This document shows, one piece after another, positions 36,578-45,213 of a stretch of 64,000 nucleotides of DNA; the first letter of the stretch is position 1, and each line of letters begins with the position of its first letter. The DNA is from DASWUZ01 sp036401375. GTDB taxonomy: Bacteria; Acidobacteriota; Terriglobia; Terriglobales; Acidobacteriaceae. Below the pieces are notes generated by a model. It was not told the origin of the DNA. It made no database searches and saw only the letters and a program-made list of their open reading frames with translations. Location: positions 62,001 through 126,000 of the forward strand of contig DASWVB010000013.1 in the NCBI GenBank assembly GCA_036401375.1, read 5' to 3'. Both the position numbers and the translations under genes were made by a program.

Positions 36578-37654
36578 GTGGGGCGAGGTCAAATCTTGAG
36601 CTTCAGCAAGCCGAGCTTTGGTTCTCCTCTTGAACGAGATGCCGATGCCAACGGGTCTTTGAGCGTGGGCCTGGGCCCGAGCCTTATCACCAGGTGCCCT
36701 TCCTGCAAGAGAGACCTGCCGGCCGGCGCGCTGGCCTGCCCTCAATGCCATGCGCTCGTGCATGGAGATCAACTGGGAAAGCTGGTTGCCGAAGCGCAGC
36801 GGCTGCAGAGGTCGGGGCAGACAAGCCCGTCGGCGGTGTACTGGAGCCAGGCTCTGACCCTGCTGCCTCCCGACTCCAAGCAGGCTGCCTGGGTGCGCGA
36901 GCAGAGCAACCTGCTGCAGGCTGAGGGAAACGCTGCGGAGTCAACTGACGCTTCGAAGGGGAGGGACTGGGTACGCAGGTTCGGCCCATTCGGCCCGGTC
37001 CTGCTTGTGCTGGCGAAGGCAAAAGGCCTCCTTTTTGCCGTCTTCAAGCTGAAGTTCCTCTTCAGCCTCCTGTCCTTCGTCGCGGTCTACTGGGCCCTCT
37101 TCGGGTGGCGCTTCGGAGTGGGGTTCGCTGCGTCGATCCTGATCCACGAGATGGGTCACTACGTCGACATACGGCGGCGCGGGCTGCCGGCCGAGATGCC
37201 CGTCTTCCTGCCCGGACTGGGGGCGTATGTGAAGTGGCAGGCCCTCGGGGTGACACTGCGCCAGCGCGCGGAGGTCAGCCTGGCGGGACCGCTGGCGGGC
37301 GGACTCGCTGCCGCCGGCTGCTACTTCGCCTACCAGCGCACGCGTAACCCTCTCTGGTCGGCGCTTGGACACACCGGCGCCGTGCTCAACGTCCTCAACC
37401 TCATTCCCATCTGGGTGCTCGACGGCGCGCAGGCTGCAACGGCGCTGGGCCGTACCGAGCGAGCCGCACTGCTCGCTGCGACCCTGCTGATATGGGCTTA
37501 CACGGGCGAGAACATCTACTTCTTCGTTGCAGCCGGGCTGGTCTATCGCCTCTTCACCAGGGACCTGCCGCTGCAGCCAAGCTGGAACGTTTTCGCTTAC
37601 TACGCCGCCGTGCTGGCAGCGTTGGGGATGCTGCTGAGGGCGCTGCCCCGCTAG
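36578..37654 (+). CDS. Site-2 protease family (M50) metalloprotease with N-terminal zinc ribbon
   Basis: 358 aa from GTG 36578. A zinc ribbon (CPSCKRDLPAGALACPQC, about 40-57) is followed by a helical stretch like a single TPR (QRSGQTSPSAVYWSQALTLLP). The intramembrane metalloprotease has HExxH as H190-E-M-G-H194 and the second metal site D282 in NLIPIWVLDG. Five to six helices follow from about 155. Such proteases cut membrane-anchored regulators; the zinc-ribbon head may recruit substrate. No anti-sigma factor is adjacent. Its partner may be the preceding zinc-ribbon membrane protein. Confidence 0.88.
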   Translation: MGRGQILSFSKPSFGSPLERDADANGSLSVGLGPSLITRCPSCKRDLPAGALACPQCHALVHGDQLGKLVAEAQRLQRSGQTSPSAVYWSQALTLLPPDSKQAAWVREQSNLLQAEGNAAESTDASKGRDWVRRFGPFGPVLLVLAKAKGLLFAVFKLKFLFSLLSFVAVYWALFGWRFGVGFAASILIHEMGHYVDIRRRGLPAEMPVFLPGLGAYVKWQALGVTLRQRAEVSLAGPLAGGLAAAGCYFAYQRTRNPLWSALGHTGAVLNVLNLIPIWVLDGAQAATALGRTERAALLAATLLIWAYTGENIYFFVAAGLVYRLFTRDLPLQPSWNVFAYYAAVLAALGMLLRALPR

Positions 37655-37853
37655 TCCGATGCCGCCGGGACACTAATGCGCTTATGCACAATTTACTGAT
37701 TCACTGATTGCCGGCTGCGTTATCGCGGTCTTTGTCTCGATGCTCGTCGGCCCGGTGCGCCGACGCAGACCGCGAGACGGGCAGGACGATGCCGATCAGC
37801 GGACCTGCTCAGATTTTCGGGGCGACTCCGATAACCTCAGCGATCTAAGCTGT

Positions 37854-37870
37854 TTCAGGTGAACTTAAGG
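37854..37870 (+). promoter_or_regulatory. Putative OmpR-type regulator box before the RND efflux operon
   Basis: TTCAGG-TGAAC-TTAAGG, two half sites 11 bp apart. A -10-like TATTCT (37880-37885) lies 9 nt downstream, and ATG 37894 is 24 nt after the box. The box before the regulator gene (47468-47484) has the same geometry, including the 24-nt distance. Confidence 0.65.
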
Positions 37871-37893
37871 TCATGCGGTTATTCTCTGATTCG

Positions 37894-39408
37894 ATGGGCT
37901 TTGCCAATCCATACGCCTGGCTGGGCTGCTTGTGCTGGCGGAAGCTCAAGGGGCAGAGGGGTCTTGCATGCGCCATCCTGCTAGGGGCGGCGCTTTCGCC
38001 TTTCGCCCTCTCTCAGACCTCCCCACCCGCTCCCACGGCAGTACCTGAGGATCCTTCGACGCCTTCCTCTCGCGAGACAAGCGTGTTTTCGCAATCCGAA
38101 GCACGGCCCGTACCGATCACTGCGCTGCAAGGCTCCCCGTCCGAGGGAGCGAGCGGCCCGGTGATTTCGTTGGTGGAGGCGATCCGGCGTGCGCAGGCCA
38201 ACGAGCCGTCGTTTGCTGCGAGTGTTGCCGCGAGGCAGGCCACCGCGCTCGACCGCTCGATCGCGCGGGCGGCATTGCTGCCGAACGCGGTCTACCACAA
38301 TCAATTCCTCTACACGCAGGGCAGTGGGCAGCCGATTCCGGCCGGCCAGGTGGCGGCGACTGCAGCTACCCCGCGCTTCATCGCCAACAACGCCGTTCAT
38401 GAGTACGTGAGCCAGGGCTCTGTGACGGAGACGCTCGGCCTTGGGCAGCTAGGGGAACTGCGCCGGGCTGAGGCTGCCGCAGCCCGCAGCACGGCGGAGC
38501 TCGAGATCGCGCGACGGGGCCTGGTGGGCACGGTCGTTGGACTCTACTATGGCTCCCTGGCCAGCGACCGCAAGCTCGCAGTGGCGGAACGCGCTCTCAG
38601 CGAGGCAAACGCCTTCACCGACCTGACCGGCAAGCGCGAAGATGCGCGCGAGGTGGCGCACGCCGACGTGGTCAAGGCGCAGCTGCAGCAACAGCAGAGG
38701 CAGCGCGATCTTCTAGACGCGCAGCTTGCGGCTGAGCGAGCGCGGCTCGAGCTGGGGGTCCTGCTGTTTGCCGATCCGCGAACACATTACCAGCTTGAAC
38801 CTGCCGGTACCCCTGCAGCGCTGCCGGACCGGATCGCGGGCCGGGCGAGCGCCGAGGCAGTGAAGAATCCTGAGCTGCGCAGCGCTTTGGCCGCGCTGCG
38901 GGAGAGCGATGCCGGGGTGCTGAGCGCCCGCGCTGCTTACCTGCCCGACCTGACGCTGAACTACACCTACGGGATCGACGCGCCGCAGTTTGCGCGCGAA
39001 GGTCCCGACCACATCCGCAACCTGGGTTACTCGGCGAGCGTGACCCTCGACATTCCTATATGGGATTGGCTCGCAACCGAGCACCGGGTGAGGCAGAGCG
39101 AGATTCGCAGGGACGCTGTGCGTGTGGCGCTCAGCGCGGCCCAGCGGCGGGTGATTGCCGACTTCGAAGAGCTCTATTCAGAGGCGCGGGCGGCGGCTGA
39201 GCAGTCAGCATCACTCGAAGCGAGCGTACACACGGCGGAGGAGAGCCTGCGGCTCACGAAGCTGCGCTACACGGAGGGTGAGGCTACAGTGCTTGAGGTG
39301 GTGGACGCGCAGAATGCTTTCACCAGCGCTCAAGATTCGCGTGAGGATGGCATCCTCCGCTACCAGCAGGCGATTGCCAACCTCGAGACGCTCACAGGGA
39401 GCTTGTAG
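37894..39408 (+). CDS. TolC-like outer-membrane efflux protein
   Basis: 504 aa from ATG 37894; ATG 37873 is in frame but lies between the regulator box and its -10-like element, so it would not be transcribed from that promoter. The signal peptide has a long basic n-region and the core LACAILLGAALSPFALS. Two OEP repeats of long amphipathic helices follow, with VISLVEAIRRAQANEPSF at the start of repeat 1 and TLDIPIWDWLATEHRVRQSE in repeat 2. It would form the trimeric exit duct of the RND pump encoded by the next two genes, 3 nt downstream. Confidence 0.9.
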   Translation: MGFANPYAWLGCLCWRKLKGQRGLACAILLGAALSPFALSQTSPPAPTAVPEDPSTPSSRETSVFSQSEARPVPITALQGSPSEGASGPVISLVEAIRRAQANEPSFAASVAARQATALDRSIARAALLPNAVYHNQFLYTQGSGQPIPAGQVAATAATPRFIANNAVHEYVSQGSVTETLGLGQLGELRRAEAAAARSTAELEIARRGLVGTVVGLYYGSLASDRKLAVAERALSEANAFTDLTGKREDAREVAHADVVKAQLQQQQRQRDLLDAQLAAERARLELGVLLFADPRTHYQLEPAGTPAALPDRIAGRASAEAVKNPELRSALAALRESDAGVLSARAAYLPDLTLNYTYGIDAPQFAREGPDHIRNLGYSASVTLDIPIWDWLATEHRVRQSEIRRDAVRVALSAAQRRVIADFEELYSEARAAAEQSASLEASVHTAEESLRLTKLRYTEGEATVLEVVDAQNAFTSAQDSREDGILRYQQAIANLETLTGSL

Positions 39409-39411
39409 ACG

Positions 39412-40749
39412 ATGACGCACATGGGTAACTCGATGGCAGGGCCGGAGATCAGCCACGGGAGCTCACGGAGGATAGGCAGCGCGCTGCTTGCCTGGCTGAT
39501 GCTGATGGCCGCTGGCTGCTCAAAGCCGACGGAGACGACGCCGGACCCGGTGGTGACTGTTCAAGCGGAGCATCCGGAGCAGGGCGAGATGGTTGAGCAC
39601 ATCACTGCGGATGCGGTGCTCGCTCCGCTGGCCCAGGCGGCGATCTCTCCCAGGATCAGTGCGCCGGTGCGCAGGTTCTATGTGCAGCGGGGATCAAGGG
39701 TACGGGTTGGCCAGCTGCTTGCGACGCTCGAGAACCGCGACCTGGAGGCGGCGGCGCTCGACAACCAGGGCAGCTACGACGCGGCGCAAGCGACGTACGA
39801 GACGCAGACGCGCGCGCAGGTTCCTGAGGATTTCAAAAAGGCGCAGCTTGACCTCACGCAGGCCGAGGCCAACCTGAACCTGAGCCGGAGTGTGGCGGAA
39901 GGACGCAAGCGGCTCTTCGCGGAGGGTGCGATACCGGGGCGCGATCTCGACACCGCCAACGCTGCGCTGGTGCAGGCGCAGGCGGCGTATGACACGGCCA
40001 AGTCTCACATGGAGTCGATGCGCAGCGTGAGCCGCGAAGCGGCGCTCAAGTCCGCCCAGGGGCAGCTGCTGTCGGCGAGGGGCAAGTACCTGGGGGCTCA
40101 GGCACAGGTGGACTACTCCGAGATACGCAGCCCGATCGCCGGCATTGTGACGGACCGGCCGCTGTTTGCGGGGGAGACAGTGGTTGCGGGCGCGACGCTG
40201 ATCACGGTGATGGATACCTCCGCGCTACTGGCGAAGGTGCACCTTGCGCAAGCGGTGGCCCAGCGCCTGAGCGTGGGTGAGGCGGCGACTGCGACCATCC
40301 CGGGGCTGGAGAAGCCGGTCGCCGCGCGCGTATCGCTCATCAGTCCGGCGCTCGACCCCGGCAGCACTACGGTCGAGGTATGGCTTCGTATCGAGAACAG
40401 GGACGGAGCGCTGAAGGTCGGCACGCCCGTTCACGTGGTGGTCGCAGGCAGACGCGTTGCGAACGCGCTGAAGGTGCCCTCTTCAGCCATCCAGACGGCG
40501 CAGGACGGCGGCAAGTCGGTCATGGCGATCGGCGCCGATGGGGTTGCGAAGAGCAGACCCGTGGTCCCCGGCATCAGCGACGGTGAAGACACCCAGATTG
40601 TCTCCGGTGTGACCGTCAGCGATACCGTGATCACCGGCGGCGGCTACGCGATGGCCGATGGAACCAGGGTCAAGATCGGCGCTGCCGAGGGCGATGCCGA
40701 CGACAAGCCGGCCGCAGGCAAAGACGGCGCGAAGGACGACGCGAAGTGA
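39412..40749 (+). CDS. RND efflux periplasmic adaptor (membrane fusion protein), lipoprotein
   Basis: 445 aa. A lipobox LMAAGC places the lipidated Cys at residue 36 (fewer if ATG 39421 or 39433 is used). Then follow the beta-barrel and lipoyl halves (AAISPRISAPVRRFYVQRGS; LLATLENRDLEAAALD), a helical hairpin (about 120-205), the second lipoyl half (YSEIRSPIAGIVTDRPLFAG) and the beta-barrel/membrane-proximal domain. The C-terminus is Asp/Lys-rich and could bind metal. It links pump and outer-membrane channel. It starts 3 nt after the channel gene and overlaps the pump gene by 4 nt. Confidence 0.92.
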   Translation: MTHMGNSMAGPEISHGSSRRIGSALLAWLMLMAAGCSKPTETTPDPVVTVQAEHPEQGEMVEHITADAVLAPLAQAAISPRISAPVRRFYVQRGSRVRVGQLLATLENRDLEAAALDNQGSYDAAQATYETQTRAQVPEDFKKAQLDLTQAEANLNLSRSVAEGRKRLFAEGAIPGRDLDTANAALVQAQAAYDTAKSHMESMRSVSREAALKSAQGQLLSARGKYLGAQAQVDYSEIRSPIAGIVTDRPLFAGETVVAGATLITVMDTSALLAKVHLAQAVAQRLSVGEAATATIPGLEKPVAARVSLISPALDPGSTTVEVWLRIENRDGALKVGTPVHVVVAGRRVANALKVPSSAIQTAQDGGKSVMAIGADGVAKSRPVVPGISDGEDTQIVSGVTVSDTVITGGGYAMADGTRVKIGAAEGDADDKPAAGKDGAKDDAK

Positions 40750-43700
40750 ACGCTGAGCCTTCCGTGCCCGGCGCACCCAGGCCGATACCCGCAGTGCCGG
40801 AGCGGTTCTGGCTCGCGAGCTCGGCCCGGACTATCTTCTTCTTTGTCGTGGTGCTGACCGCTGCCGGCATCTATCTCAGCTCCCAGGTTCCGATCTCGGT
40901 CTTCCCTGAGACGAACTTTCCGCGCGTGGTCATCGGCATCGAGAACGGCGTGATGCCGGTCGAGCAGATGGAGGTGACCATTACGCGGCCCCTCGAGGAT
41001 GCGGTGAACAGCGTGCCCGGGCTGCTCACCGTGCGGTCGACCACGAGCCGCGGATCGGCCGAGATCAGCCTCTTCTTCGGATGGAAGCAGGATATGAACC
41101 AGACGCTGCAGCTGGTGAATGCGGCGCTCTCGAAGGTGCAGCAGAACCTTCCATCGACGGCACATCTGACGACCAACCGGCTCACCTTTGCGACCTTTCC
41201 GATCCTCGGCTACAGCCTGACATCGGACACGGTGCCGCCGACCCAGTTGTGGGAGATTGCCACCTACGACCTGAAGCCGCCGCTGAATAGAGTGGACGGA
41301 GTCAGCACAGTGACGGTGCAGGGCGGAGAGACGCCGGAGTTCCACGTGGTGCCCGACCTGGCGCGACTGCAGGCCTCGAACGTCACCGTGCTGGATCTCG
41401 TCAACGCCATGCAGAGCTCGAACGTCATCGATTCGCCCGGGCTCTATGAGGCCAACCATCAGCTGGTGCTTGGCCTGGTGGGATCGCAGGTCCACGATGA
41501 GGCGCAGCTCGGACAGCTGGTGGTCAAGACTACTTCGGGTGGCGCGCCGGTGCGGGTGTCTGACGTGGCAAAGGTCGAGCGCGGCACGGAGCCCGTCTAC
41601 ACCGCGGTGACGGCGAATGGCAGGCCAGCCGTACTGCTGAACATTGCGCGCCAGCCCTCGAGCAACACTGTTGCCGTGGCTAACGCTGTCGCCGAGGAGA
41701 TCACGCAGCTCAGAGCCAAGCTGCGGCCCGGTGTGCGCCTCGAACCCTTCTATGACCAGTCGCAGCTGGTTCGCGAGAGCATCGGCAGCGTGCGCGACGC
41801 CATCCTGATCGGCCTGGTACTCGCCTGCGTCATCCTCTTTTTGTTCCTGGGGGACTGGAGCTCTTCGCTGGTTGCAGGGCTGGTTATACCTGTCACCGTG
41901 GCTGTTACGATACTCTTCCTGTGGATCATCGGCGAGAGCTTTAATCTTATGACCCTGGGCGGCCTCGCGGCTGCCATCGGGCTGGTCATCGACGATGCGA
42001 TCGTGGTGGTTGAAAACATCGTGCTGCATCGCGATACGGGCGAGTCGCGGATCGAGTCGGTGCGGCTGGCGCTGCATGAGATCACCGCGCCCCTGGTCTT
42101 CTCGACGATCACGCCGGTGGTCGTCTTTCTGCCGCTGGTGGCGGTTACGGGGGTGACGGGCTCGTTCTTCCGGGCGCTGGCGCTGACTATGACCGCCGCA
42201 TTGCTGACCTCATTGCTGCTGGCGCTGACGTGGACCCCCGGGCTGAGCCTGGTCCTGCTGCGAGCTCGAAAGCCAGGCAAGGTAGACCGGCAGCCGCACG
42301 GTGAGCCGGGGCGGGTGCTGGGCAGCGTTATGCAGTGGCACCGGCGTGCCCTGGGCGCAGCGCTGCAGAGGCCATGGATGCTCGCGCTGGTCTGCGTGCT
42401 GCTGGCGTTGGGCAGCTGGTTTGCCTACCGCAGGCTCGGCTCCGACCTGCTGCCCGAGATGGATGAGGGCGGCTTCATCATCGACTACGTGATGCCGGCC
42501 GGCAGTTCGCTCGCCGAGACCAGCCGCGTGCTGCAGCACATCGAGGGCATTCTTCGCGAGACTCCCGAGGTGGACAGCACCTCGCGCCGCACCGGGCTGC
42601 AGCTCGGTCTTGCGGCCGTGACGGAGGCTAACGTGGGCGACATGACCGTCAAGCTCAAGAGCAGGCGCAGCCGCGGCATCGACGGGGTGATGAACGAGGT
42701 CCGTAGCAAGATCAGGTCCTCGGAGCCGCAGCTCGACATCGAGTTCACGCAGGTGCTGCAGGACATGATCAACGACCTGTCGAATGCGCCGCAGCCGATC
42801 CAGATCAAGCTCTTCGCCAGCGATCCAAAGCTGCTGTATCAGCTCGCACCGCGGGTGGGCGACGCGATCGGCAAGATTCCCGGCGTGGTCGATGTTGAGG
42901 ACGGAGTTGAAAATACGCTGAGCGGACCGGCGACCAGCTTCCAGGTGGATCCAACGGTGGCCGCTCGACTTGGGTTCACTCCGGCGGAGGTAGCGGAGGA
43001 CGCGACCGCGATCCTCGACGGCGTTACGACCACCGATCCGCTGATTGCGAATGGGCGGCCTTATACGATTCGGGTGCGGCTGCCGGCGGAGACGCGCAGC
43101 TCGCTCGAAGCTATCCAGAACACGATCTTCAACAGCAGCTCGGGGCACACGGCGAGCCTGGGGTCGATGTCGCTGGTCGAGAATCTGCCTCCGCAGAACG
43201 AGCTGCTGCGCGAAAACCTGCAGCAGCTGGTGGTGGTGACGGCGCGGCTCGAGGGCTCCGACATTGGCGGAGCCATGGTCAAGGTGCGGAGAGTTGTGGA
43301 GGGAATGCACCTGCCGGGAAGCGTGCGGGTGACGTACGGCGGGACGTATGAGGAGCAGCAGAAGTCGTTCCGCGACCTGATACGCGTGCTGCTGCTGGCG
43401 CTGGCGCTGGTCTTCGGGGTGCTGCTGGCGGAGTTCCGCAACTTCTCGGCCCCGGTGGCGATCCTGACCTCTTCGGTGCTGTCGATCTCGGGCGTGTTGA
43501 TCGCACTGCTCGTGACGGGGACCAACTTCAACGTCGCCTCATTCATGGGACTGATCATGGTGATCGGCATCGTCGCGAAGAACGGCATACTCCTGCTCGA
43601 TGCCGACGAGAAGGCGCGCGCGGCGGGCGCGGATGCCGAGACCGCGATGATGCAGGCGGCACAGCGACGGCTGCGTCCGATCCTGATGACGGCGATGGCA

Positions 43701-43913
43701 GCGATCTGCGGCATGCTGCCGCTGGCATTCGCGCTGGGTGCGGGTTCGCAGATGCTGCAGCCGCTGGCCATCGCGGTGATCGGCGGACTGCTGATCTCGA
43801 TGGTGCTCAGCCTGGTGGTTACGCCGGTGATCTACTTCCTGCTGACCGGCGGCGCGCACGGCCGACGCGTGGCGGATGGGCGTCGCGACGATCTTCAGCT
43901 TGCGGCGAATTGA
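40746..43913 (+). CDS. RND-family efflux pump, inner membrane
   Basis: 1055 aa from GTG 40746, which overlaps the adaptor stop (GTGA). Twelve membrane helices with two large periplasmic loops follow the AcrB/CusA plan. VPISVFPETNFPRVVIGIENG opens the first loop, and the proton-relay pair D416-D417 sits in GLVIDDAIVVVENI of TM4. The second half carries GLIMVIGIVAKNGILLLD. The ion relay shows a working proton antiporter. Substrate class (metal or organic) is not decided by sequence alone; the regulator box shared with a multicopper oxidase favours a metal or oxidant link. Confidence 0.94.
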   Translation: MNAEPSVPGAPRPIPAVPERFWLASSARTIFFFVVVLTAAGIYLSSQVPISVFPETNFPRVVIGIENGVMPVEQMEVTITRPLEDAVNSVPGLLTVRSTTSRGSAEISLFFGWKQDMNQTLQLVNAALSKVQQNLPSTAHLTTNRLTFATFPILGYSLTSDTVPPTQLWEIATYDLKPPLNRVDGVSTVTVQGGETPEFHVVPDLARLQASNVTVLDLVNAMQSSNVIDSPGLYEANHQLVLGLVGSQVHDEAQLGQLVVKTTSGGAPVRVSDVAKVERGTEPVYTAVTANGRPAVLLNIARQPSSNTVAVANAVAEEITQLRAKLRPGVRLEPFYDQSQLVRESIGSVRDAILIGLVLACVILFLFLGDWSSSLVAGLVIPVTVAVTILFLWIIGESFNLMTLGGLAAAIGLVIDDAIVVVENIVLHRDTGESRIESVRLALHEITAPLVFSTITPVVVFLPLVAVTGVTGSFFRALALTMTAALLTSLLLALTWTPGLSLVLLRARKPGKVDRQPHGEPGRVLGSVMQWHRRALGAALQRPWMLALVCVLLALGSWFAYRRLGSDLLPEMDEGGFIIDYVMPAGSSLAETSRVLQHIEGILRETPEVDSTSRRTGLQLGLAAVTEANVGDMTVKLKSRRSRGIDGVMNEVRSKIRSSEPQLDIEFTQVLQDMINDLSNAPQPIQIKLFASDPKLLYQLAPRVGDAIGKIPGVVDVEDGVENTLSGPATSFQVDPTVAARLGFTPAEVAEDATAILDGVTTTDPLIANGRPYTIRVRLPAETRSSLEAIQNTIFNSSSGHTASLGSMSLVENLPPQNELLRENLQQLVVVTARLEGSDIGGAMVKVRRVVEGMHLPGSVRVTYGGTYEEQQKSFRDLIRVLLLALALVFGVLLAEFRNFSAPVAILTSSVLSISGVLIALLVTGTNFNVASFMGLIMVIGIVAKNGILLLDADEKARAAGADAETAMMQAAQRRLRPILMTAMAAICGMLPLAFALGAGSQMLQPLAIAVIGGLLISMVLSLVVTPVIYFLLTGGAHGRRVADGRRDDLQLAAN

Positions 43914-43965
43914 GCCAGGCGAGTGTGAGTTGCGACCTGGATCGAGGTCCGGATAGGGGTAAGAA

Positions 43966-44003
43966 TCCCACTCACCAGACTGGACCTCGTCCGGTGAGTG
44001 GGA
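43966..44003. terminator. Inverted repeat between the convergent efflux and regulator operons
   Basis: TCCCACTCACC (43966-43976) pairs with GGTGAGTGGGA (43993-44003), an 11-bp perfect stem with no T tract. The arms resemble the REP-like family (CCCACTCA/TGAGTGGG). Position suggests use as a shared transcript end. Confidence 0.55.
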
Positions 44004-44059
44004 CCTGACCTTACACTAACCCGCTTGCTCGCCAGCAATCGCGAGTGACGAGAGCGCTA

Positions 44060-45124
44060 CTACCTGCCGACAACCAGGACCATGAAGCTGCCCGGCACGA
44101 TGGCGGGACGAGGGCGTGGATTGTCGGTGGTTGCGGCCGGCGCTGGACCGTACTCCGCGGCGACCAGGTAGACGCGCCCGGTATTGGGATCGAAGGCCAT
44201 GGTGCGCGCACCACGATGGGTCGGAACGCTCTGCAGCATCCTGTAGTCGGTGCTGCCGGCGTCGATGATACTCAGGTTGCCTTCACCGTTCGAGCTGAAG
44301 GCGAGCTGGTTCTTCGCATCGTAGCCTGCGGCGTCGGGGCCGTCGCCGATGGCGGGTGTGGCGAGGATCTTGCCGGAGTCGGAGTCGGTGACCACCATCT
44401 TCTTGCCGTCGCATACGGAGAAGAGGCGGTGGTGCTCGCGGTCGACGGCGAGGCCCGAGGGGGAGTCGCAGCCGGTCAGCGGCCACACTGCGACGGCGGT
44501 CAGGGTCTTCGCGTCGAGCTTTTGCAGCTCGTTCTTGTCTTCAATGTTGGCGAAGACGTTGCCGCGCCCATCGGCCTGCGGGAACTCTGGCCGGCCGTCG
44601 AGCTTGATGGTGGCGACCACCTTCTGCTGAGCAGTGTCGATCACCGTCGTGTCGCCGCTGCGCCCGTTGAAGGCCCAGACCGTCTTCGTGACCGGCTCGT
44701 AGGCGATGCCGTCGGGGTTGGTGCCGGCGGGAATGGAGGTCACGACGCTGAAGGTGTGCCGGTCAAAGACCACGACCGCGTTGGCACGTCCGTCGCTGAT
44801 GTAGCCGTACTTGCCCTCTTCGTCGAATACCACTCCGTGGGTGCCCTTGAGGCCGGTGATCGCGCCCACCGATTTGCCGGTGTTGGTGTCAATGACCTCA
44901 ACGCGGGGGCCATGGGTGAGATAGAGCAGGTGCGCGGCGGGGTCGACGTTCAGGTAGTCCCATCCGCCCTCTCCGCCGATCTTCCAGGTATCGACCACGT
45001 GGTAGGGGCCCTGTGCGTGCAACACCGGAGCTGCGGAGAGGGCGACAACGAAGGCGCCGGCGAGTAGACGTCTTAGTACCGGCTTGCTATTGATCTTGCA
45101 GATCGCGTTGCGGAAGGGCTGCAT
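44060..45124 (-). CDS. Exported YncE-like beta-propeller protein
   Basis: 354 aa with a signal peptide (about 1-38, cleavage at HAQ-G). The rest is a seven-bladed propeller of the YVTN/YncE type: VIDTNTGKSVGAITGLKGTHGVVF, VVTSIPAGTNPDGIAYEP, VIDTAQQKVVATIKL and similar strands. Such proteins act in the periplasm as binding platforms; ligand unknown. GGAG lies 8 nt before the ATG. It is the third gene behind the regulator and kinase, 89 nt after the kinase stop, and is probably part of their transcript. Confidence 0.85.
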   Translation of the reverse strand: MQPFRNAICKINSKPVLRRLLAGAFVVALSAAPVLHAQGPYHVVDTWKIGGEGGWDYLNVDPAAHLLYLTHGPRVEVIDTNTGKSVGAITGLKGTHGVVFDEEGKYGYISDGRANAVVVFDRHTFSVVTSIPAGTNPDGIAYEPVTKTVWAFNGRSGDTTVIDTAQQKVVATIKLDGRPEFPQADGRGNVFANIEDKNELQKLDAKTLTAVAVWPLTGCDSPSGLAVDREHHRLFSVCDGKKMVVTDSDSGKILATPAIGDGPDAAGYDAKNQLAFSSNGEGNLSIIDAGSTDYRMLQSVPTHRGARTMAFDPNTGRVYLVAAEYGPAPAATTDNPRPRPAIVPGSFMVLVVGR

Positions 45125-45213
45125 CGAGAGGACTCCAGGGCAAAGGCTCGGCGGTTTGTCGTCAGCCGGCAGGAGGATTGTCTCAGAGGCGGCTGAATCG
45201 AAGATGAAGAGCG

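Noticed and set aside
37684..37860. Hydrophobic stretch LIAGCVIAVFVSMLVGPV before the efflux box
   Set aside because: The frame has no ATG, GTG or TTG before the hydrophobic part, so no start can be assigned.
40644..42077. 477-codon frame opposite the adaptor and pump genes
   Set aside because: Antisense shadow, His/Arg/Gln-rich with no domain.
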